A stretch of DNA of 64,000 nucleotides from Elysia crispata (lineage: Eukaryota > Mollusca > Gastropoda > Plakobranchidae): positions 1,041,501-1,105,500 of the forward strand of contig JAWDGP010002489.1 of NCBI GenBank assembly GCA_033675545.1, written 5' to 3'. The translations under genes and the position numbers were made by a program. The notes beneath the pieces were generated by a model. It saw only the letters and a program-made list of their open reading frames with translations. It was not told the origin of the DNA and ran no database searches. Every line of letters begins with the position of its first letter. The first letter of the stretch is position 1. This document shows, in pieces, positions 48,775-64,000 of this stretch.

Positions 48775-49900
48775 ATGGTTAAATAAAAAAAAATGATAGA
48801 CAGACCTATAAAACGTTTTTAAAGACAGTTATATAGATCCAATTGTATATATCTATATATATAACTTTGTCCTCCGCTTGAAACACCATGACGTATGAAG
48901 AGACTTCAAGGTAAGATCTTCTATATCTATGAAAAGCTCCCACAGTTGAGCACTGTTACCAATTGTTCCAACTTATCTTCAAACTATTTATAAATATATA
49001 TTTATTTATAGTTATGTATGTGTGTGTGTATATATATATATATACAAGATAAAGTTGAGATGAATTCATAATGTGGAATTGTAATTGTAATGGACAATGG
49101 GGATTTAAAGAAGTTTACGAGGGAAGGTGGAAGGAAAAAGAGGGATAGCAGAGAGGAAAATCTTGTTATTGCCTTCTGTTATAAAAAGAGGAAAAGCAAT
49201 TTGGAAAAGATCGAGGGAATAGAATAAAAGACGATTAAGGAACTATGCGGAAAGGAATGATTGTCAGTTGAGTAGATACGGAGATTGTAGGGCCATACCC
49301 GTACCCACACGCAGATTGATATTGATGTTCCCATATCTAGTTGACTTATTCTTACGGTGATATAGAAGATAATCAGTGAGAAAAAGAGAGCAAAGGGGTT
49401 TGGCAATGTGATAAATAAAGAATGTGATTTTTTTAGTTTCTCTTGAGACTAGAGACTAAAAAACCTGTCTTTTTGAGGCTTCATAAAGGACTTAATGGTT
49501 AGAAAGAGAATCTGAAAATGACAACGGAAAGTTGAAACAGGGAGCAAACACTTTCTTTATATTTGTGTTAAGGTCAACTCGCGAAAATGTTTGCAGACAG
49601 ACAGAAATAGATATTTCATTGGAAAAGGTGAATAAAAAAACTTTTGTCACTTCCCAATATCCTGGCGAGCGTTGGAGACAGCCTGACTTGTAATCAGTAG
49701 TTCGTTCATGTTGTAAACAAGTTCACTTATGTAAACACAATAACGGCCATTATTGACATATTTGTCTTTAGCAGCAATGCGAGAGAGGGTGAATTTTTTT
49801 TTTATGGACAAATCATGAGTGAATGTCACAAAATCATTTTTTTAAATTGAGATAAACAAAATGTCTTCCCGTTTTAGTCAAATTTAACAGCTTTAATCAA
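48775..49900. other. Unassigned AT-rich DNA between Penelope-like remnants
   Basis: Contains a small (TG)n/(TA)n tract at about 49015-49044. At about 49289-49307 there is a 17-nt string (GGCCATACCCGTACCCA) also found inside the reverse-transcriptase gene of the neighbouring element. No extended similarity was seen. Confidence 0.4.
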
Positions 49901-49919
49901 TTTAATTAATTAAATTAAT

Positions 49920-50174
49920 TAGTACATTGCATGAGCCATGAGCTACAACAAACGCGGTAAACAATGCATCGGAAAGACTATGACAACACTTATGTAAAGA
50001 TTTACCAATCACAGATTTGTTATATTAAATGGCAAAGATTCATCAGTAGCTAAACACTTTAATCTCCCGCAACACACTCTTCACAATGTTAACATTATAG
50101 CCATTGAACACCTTCCAGGACAAAACAACATCAACCTCCTCAATAAAGATGGATTCATACGTTACAAACATTAG
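49920..50174 (+). mobile_element. Penelope-like element GIY-YIG endonuclease fragment (+ strand)
   Basis: With one in-frame stop, the + strand reads KQCIGKTMTTLM, RFTNHRFVILNGKDSSVAKH, FNLPQHTLHNVNIIAIEHLP and GQNNINLLNKDGFIRYKH before TAG. This is the C-terminal part of the GIY-YIG (Uri-type) endonuclease of a Penelope-like element. It is in the opposite orientation to the 46.9-48.7 kb copy and retains the part that copy has lost. No reverse transcriptase was recognised upstream. Confidence 0.7.
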
Positions 50175-50288
50175 ATAAATATCAATGAACAGATATCATT
50201 TCCTATATCTTTACTTCACACGTAAAGTTCACTTTTAGCTTCTACTAGATTTTATAAATAACTGTGCGGCCAGAAACCGATTGTTACC

Positions 50289-50593
<305 letters not shown>

Positions 50594-50674
50594 TTGTTTT
50601 TGTTCTTGTTTTTATTGATGTTATTGGTATTGTTATTTTATTATAATTCACAAAGTGTTATTTGTGTAAAGTTC

Positions 50675-50848
<174 letters not shown>

Positions 50849-51027
50849 AGGGAGAGGAAGAGAAGAGACGATATGTGAGAAAGAACGAAAATTGGTCTAA
50901 AATTTGAAGTGAAAAAGGAAATTATAGAATGGATGTATGACAAATTTGATCTTTGAACGGAACCTATGTTTTCAACAAAAAGAAATCACATTCCCTATGT
51001 TTGTAATTTCACTATTTTATACTGATG

Positions 51028-51062
51028 GAGCCAAGTTTTAAGCGAAACGTTGAAATGTGATT
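51028..51062 (+). ncRNA. Hammerhead-like motif (weak) downstream of the Penelope-like fragment
   Basis: CTGATGG then AGCCAAGTTTTAAGC then GAAACG has the order of a hammerhead core (CUGANGA, helix II, GAAA). Such ribozymes accompany Penelope-like elements. The conserved A after the CUGANG is G here and helix II is weak, so any ribozyme is probably inactive. Confidence 0.25.
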
Positions 51063-51085
51063 TTGAATTTTGTTTACACCTTAAG

Positions 51086-51182
51086 TTACTACTACTACAA
51101 CAACAACTACTACTACTACTACTACTACCACTACTACGACTACTGCTACTACTTCTACTACTATTACTACTATAACTACTAT

Positions 51183-51236
<54 letters not shown>

Positions 51237-51256
51237 CACTACCACCACCACCACCA

Positions 51257-51320
<64 letters not shown>
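51086..51320. repeat. (ACT)n microsatellite
   Basis: About 235 bp of ACT/CTA units with scattered CCA and ATA variants, begun by AAC units. Confidence 0.97.
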
Positions 51321-51322
<2 letters not shown>

Positions 51323-54300
51323 TGGCAATTAATGATTACCACTGCTAGTTCTTCTAAAAATACACATTTATACTACAGTAACTACTGTCGTTTCGTCTGC
51401 TGTGCAGTTGCTGCTGCCGTTGTTACTGTACAATAAATTAGCACATTGCACTACTCCACTCACATCTCCCATCAAAACAATATTAATTATTACTTTCCCA
51501 ACTGCATACCTTTAGTTAGCGATCAAGATGTTCAATAATTTATAAGGAATGAAGGCATACATGTAAATTTGATCCTACATCTTTGCACAAATAGGAAAAA
51601 AAAAAAACACCAACTCAATCCAGGTAGTGGACATTTTGTAGAATTTTTTAATAACATATAGATCATAATTAAACGTTGCTCAAACATGATAACAGTTTAA
51701 GCCAATAGATTTGCACTGTTATACATGTATTCTTCGATTAAAGCTATCATAATACAACCTTTATAGCTATACTTAACCACTGCAATTCTATAAAAAGAAT
51801 TTTTTTATCTTCAGAGACACGCAATGAACACCAGCATAAGCATTAACATACATATTGCTTCTTTTATTCAGACACCCACGGCACACTATGAGTCATGCTC
51901 TTTACCAAGGGTTAAGGAATGCATCAAGTATTTCAAAAATATATGTGAAAATGCCAGCTTTAGTAAAAGGGTTGCATTCTTAAGGAAAGAAAAGTTTGGG
52001 TAAATGTGAATCATTTGGAATGCACATACCTTTATTTTATTTTTTTGTAAAATTCCCAATATCTGAAAAAAATCTGTGTTGGATTTGAAAGAAGGGGAAA
52101 AGATTGAATTTGTAAGCAAAGAATAATCAAATTACTTCTTGAACAATATTACGCAAAGCAATAATGACAAAAAGTTTGTTCAAATGCAAACTTAAGTGAA
52201 ATATTTCACATGTCTTTAAAAAAAATGTACTGAGCTGAAAATGGTGGATAAATTATTCTTGTTTCCTTTCGCCTTTTCTTGACTCATCTTACACACTTTG
52301 AAATTAAAATGAAGCAGTTAATCATCCTATATTAGAATAAGATTTTGTATGCAGCCTTAAGAGAACAAAAATAAGTATCTGATGGAGATGAGAACAATCC
52401 TTTGACTAAACAAGTGAATCCTGACTAAAGTCATTTAGAGAGAAAAGTTCTAGAGTGATGAGAAGAAAACAATCAAGTTTTAAAAAAAATCTACAATTTA
52501 TTTATTTTGAAGATGTAGGGTTTTTAAGGGTCTTGAAATAATTTTCAACAAGCTCAATAACAGAGTTTCTATATTAAAAGAACATACGTATATATACTTC
52601 TCCAATTCTAGTGTTACTGAGGTAATTCTTATTGTGCTCTACAATACGTGCATTGAATAGGGACATATCTAAAGTATTTTATCTGTGGCTACCAAATTAC
52701 TAAAATATATAGTCTCCTCCTTATGTTGTACATTACTGGCAAAGAAAATTTGCGACAAGAAAGCAGTTATCTTAACAGCCAAGGAACCATCACTCAATAA
52801 AATTTCAGCACTGGCGAAAAACTTATAACCTTTAACAATGTTTAAAGCATTACTATTCTAACCTAATATAAAATGTGAAGTAGTCTGCAATTTTTAGGTT
52901 CAATGACGAGTTTGAACAAATTTTGATTTCCATATATTTTGAAAGCCCAATCAATTCCCTGCATAGACCAGTATAAATTAAAAAAAAATATCTTAATATT
53001 TGGCTGAGATATGACCCAAAATCTAACACAATATTGGGAATCCAGAAACTAGGTTTTAAAGTTAGTGAAAATTTTCATGTAGAGTTGTAGGTATCTTCAC
53101 AAAAAAAAGAAACCCCCCCCAAAAAAAACAACATTATTTTAAGCTGATCTTGGGCTTTGAAACTTCTTAACATCTTTTGATTTTAAGAACAGATCTTCAT
53201 ATTTCCTACTATTCATGCAGGAGGGTAAATGGTTTTTATTTGTACAAAGCTTGGGATGTGTTATTCTAGCCTTAAGATGCCTTTCTTCCTTATTATAAAA
53301 ATCAAAGATAAAATTTGAGCAATTTTTTTTCCACATCATAGAATGGAAAGTAAGCATTCAATTGTTTTGGAATTCTGAAGCAGTGAGTTTTGACTGACAA
53401 AAGATGAAGTAGGCTCTATCTACTACTTTCATTTTAAATAATTGAACTAAGCATAGGGTATAAGGCTTTTTAGGTGATAAATGTTTCGTTCCAAACAGTG
53501 AAATAATATTCCATCAAAGGGAAAAAAAATTGAAAGCAACATGACATATGCTTGAATAATAAGCAGTGCAACGTGAACTTCCAAGTTTGCTGTTGCTTTT
53601 TCTCTGACATTATAAGAAAAAGTTCTCAAAAAGAAAAGGTAAAAATTAACCATAAACTACACTTTCACTCACCATTTTATCTCAGAAAATTAAAATCTTT
53701 TTTTCCCCATTGTCCTTTTTGCTTCTGTTCTCGCAATTTCAACTCTCTAGTCTCAACGGTTCAGTTACGTCAGTCAATAAGGTAACAAAACATGAGCATG
53801 CTTTGACTGAGAAGTGGTTCTTTGTTCCTTATACAATGTTTCTTCTGGATAAAATATTTCATGGCTCTCTCTTATTGAATATCTTGTTCTGAACAGCTCT
53901 CTAACTACAAATCAAGGCACATATAAACCTTTCTTTCAAATTCCTTATTATTTAAGTATTGGGTACAACTTAATATTGGATTCTACGATTGACATCTGCT
54001 ATAAACTGGTCTCATATTTGAAAAATTAATCATTCTTTAACTAGAATTTGAAATGATGTGTCCTTGCATAAAACTCCTACTGAGACTGAGGAAAATTTAA
54101 CAGTTTCTGTAAATAAAAGTCTTAAAATTTGTTTTAAGCAAAATATGCAATTATGGAAAACAAACTGTCATTAAAAAAAATAGTTATTCCATTTTCATTC
54201 CATTTAAAAACATTTGAATCTTAATGTCAACTAGGATATCTCTTTACAACCCCTTGTTTGAGAATAAAAAAAACAAAAAAAAAAAACATTTATTATTTTC

Positions 54301-56402
54301 AGTTTTTGAAATAAATATTATGACAACCAAAGAGTAAACCAGTTTTTTAAAGTAATCCCTCTGTACAACAAAGGTAAAAGCAAACCAGAAAGGGGCTAGT
54401 GCATAAATATAACTCAAGACTAGAAAAAAAGAACCACTGAAAATTTGTGTTAAAACAAAACTGTTTTCTTTGCACATGTTCAATTTTGCCAGTTGCAAAA
54501 AGCATAACAAAGCTCTTCTGATTTGCTTTTCACTCAGGTTTTCAATATGTTTATTTCTTTAATCTAGACATAAAAGCTCATATTCTTATTAAATATAATT
54601 GTCACCAACATACAGTTTTTCAGTCCTTACATTTTACTTTGCAACAAGTGACTTTAACAGATCAGCTTTTTTACAGCATAGATTTAATTTGCAAAGTAGA
54701 GGTATTACTCTTGGAATCATGGAACCAGAACAGGAAAATAGTGTAAAGAAGTTGAAATAAAATAAACATCACGAAATTTGTAGCATTTTTTTTCTTCAAA
54801 ATATATAGATTACAATTTAACCACCTTTTACCATTTTTAAGCAGTGTTCACCCGCAATGAAAGCATTATAGGTCTCATGAGAACAATACGAATCAATAAT
54901 ATGAATTTATAATACAAATCCAGTTGATAAAAGAATAATTTAATACGATGTAATATGTGTCATAACAGTGGTAATATCAAAGCAAAGGATAATGGTTACT
55001 TGTCCATGCATTCCCTTTCAGGAGCATGTTTGTTGGCAAGAGAATTGATAAGCCTACACACCTCTGTGTAAAAACACACAACCATATGTTGACATAGCAC
55101 CATCATAACCAACTCATCAAATTGAGACAGGTATAGTCATCAATGGTATAATCACAGATTTTAAACTGGAAAAAAAAATAGAAAAAAAATGACTATGTGC
55201 ACAATCAATCATCGATGCAAAATAGAAAAAAAAAATGAAACTAAAACAGTCATGATAATGAATGCATTAAGATGTGGGCATTGCATGAAAAAACAGGAAA
55301 CTATTTTTAAAAGAAGAAAAAAGCCCTCACAGGAATGTAGAGAATAGGCAATGAATTAAAAAATACCCTGAATGCCATTCTTTTGAACACTTGCTACAAA
55401 AAGGCCAGAAGTGCATCACTTTCCCACCTACAAGATTTAGCTCAATAAAAGTCAAAAAATTCATTTGAGTTGCTTTATGCATCATGAGGTTCATCATACT
55501 GCATTTTGCCATCTTTTCTTATACAAGGAATGATAGAATAAGATATGTGTCCAAGATGAAACTTGTTAAGTAAGCTAACATTTGCTATTTTTATTGTGAT
55601 ATGAAGATATCCTCTGATCAAAAAAGAAAAAAAATCAATGAGTTTCTTGATGCTAATTTGCTGTAAAAAGATATGAGCAAAAAGTCTTATTAATTTAAGC
55701 CAAATATCACCATGTAAAACTCCAAGAAAATCTCAAAGAATTTCAATCCCTCATGAAATTATTTGAAAATCCCTCGAAAAATAGTTCTATCAAACAGCCA
55801 AGATGAGGCTAATGTTGAAAACTATGAAAAAAGGTGTTTCTTTCTAATTGAAAATCATGATAATTATCATGCGGTTTTTATTAGTGCCTGACCAGGAAAA
55901 TGCTGTATGCAAATAATACTACTGAACATAGAAGCAACATTTGAATAATTACAAAAAATATTATAAATATAATTGAAATTAGAGAGATGATTTGACTTTT
56001 TTTTTGACCAAAAACATATTTCAGATTATAATTTCCTATTAATCTGATTGCAGGAGCAAAAAAAAAATTTAAAAATAAACTAGGACTCACAAAATTTAAA
56101 AAGGAATGAAATTGTTTATATATATATGTAAAAAAAGATAAGCACACTTAAAAGGAAAAAAAGCTTTATATTATTTGTACAAAAGTGAGATAATAAATTT
56201 ATGCCATTCTTAAATGTGATTTACGTTATGTCTTCATTTTTGTCTCATAAATGATTTCCTCTTAAAAATTTGTTACACATTTTCTAGTTAACATTGCTCA
56301 TTCACAGTTATGAGAAAAAAAATTTGTTGAGGGCAATAGAACCCATTTCTGTTGCAAAATAAAATCCCCCTTGGTGTGTCTCATAGCCCCTGTCATCAAA
56401 TG
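51321..56402 (-). other. Gene-free A-rich region on the GALNT 3' side
   Basis: No protein, RNA gene or mobile element was recognised. The + strand excess of A matches the intron composition of the - strand gene to the right, so part may be its 3' UTR. Short open frames here have no recognisable domains. Confidence 0.4.
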
Positions 56403-63758
<7,356 letters not shown>

Positions 63759-64000
63759 CTGTCCCAAGAATACAAATGAAATATCACACACACTTTTTTT
63801 TTAAATGAAAATTTCCAGAGGTATGCAAAAACTAAATCTATGGTATTAAAAACGACCATTTAAATTTATAGTAGGGGCCTATTAATTAAAGAAAAACAAC
63901 TATCTTTTTCAATTGAATAGTAACCACAATAAATGTAAATATAAAGATAAAGATACACACGCTTACTTTGCAGGTATGTAAAGCTAAGTTTTTTTTTGTT
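63759..64000 (-). other. Intron of the GALNT10-like gene
   Basis: AT-rich sequence upstream (gene sense) of the first visible exon. No further exon is supported before the window edge. Confidence 0.6.

Noticed and set aside
49289-49307. Third Penelope-like copy, from a 17-nt match to the neighbouring reverse-transcriptase gene
   Set aside because: The match does not extend into recognisable flanking protein blocks; it may be chance or an old fragment.
50995-51342. Poly-Ser/poly-Val/poly-Tyr frames
   Set aside because: Shadow of the (ACT)n array on both strands.
63961-63985. Possible further GALNT exon ending CTGCAAA|gtaagc
   Set aside because: The frame needed to join the 63758 exon meets a TAG a few codons upstream, leaving only an implausible 17-nt exon.

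Overview
The window is nuclear DNA of an animal. It is AT-rich, its genes are split by short-to-medium GT-AG introns, it is full of microsatellites, and it carries decayed retroelements. Protein similarity, the tRNA-derived SINE-like units, the Penelope-like, RTE-like and tyrosine-recombinase remnants, and clusters of TCTAGATC words fit a lophotrochozoan, most likely a gastropod mollusc. The phylum is inference; that it is a metazoan is secure.

Layout. (1) 1-2226, + strand: the last two coding exons of DJ-1/PARK7, with an AT-microsatellite inverted-repeat element in the intron. (2) 2227-8955: intergenic and UTR, with microsatellites, a diverged tandem duplication, a pyrimidine-rich tract and two tRNA-derived SINE-like units. 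(3) 8956-22769, - strand: a complete RECQL5 DNA helicase in 14 coding exons. All exon phases close, giving 1126 residues, with the helicase core, zinc-binding region, KIX-like part, an FQTA RAD51-type motif and a C-terminal SRI domain. Its introns hold a nested GATA palindrome and the 3' end of an RTE-like LINE. (4) 22770-26741: a probable divergent promoter and the first intron of the next gene, with TCTAGATC clusters and a 32-bp tandem duplication. (5) 26742-28409, + strand: the large exon of a domesticated pogo/CENP-B-type transposase with eroded catalytic residues and two PxDLS (CtBP-type) motifs. (6) 28410-43241: about 15 kb without a recognisable gene. It is T-rich up to about 39.6 kb and A-rich afterwards, suggesting convergent long 3' UTRs. 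(7) 43242-44363, - strand: complete TIMM8, a small mitochondrial Tim chaperone. (8) 45.1-51.3 kb: a mobile-element graveyard. It contains a tyrosine-recombinase fragment, a Penelope-like element on the - strand, a second Penelope endonuclease fragment on the + strand, and long CT, CTA, GA and ACT arrays. (9) 51.3-56.4 kb: no gene seen. (10) 56403-63758, - strand: the nine 3' coding exons of a GALNT10-like polypeptide N-acetylgalactosaminyltransferase. One intron has a GC donor, one carries a LINE remnant, and one carries a long GATA array. Its 5' exons lie beyond the window.

The genes are unrelated housekeeping loci (redox/protein quality, genome stability, mitochondrial import, Golgi O-glycosylation) and do not form a pathway. 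The most unusual gene is the domesticated transposase, which looks like a DNA-binding corepressor recruiter and sits head-to-head with RECQL5.
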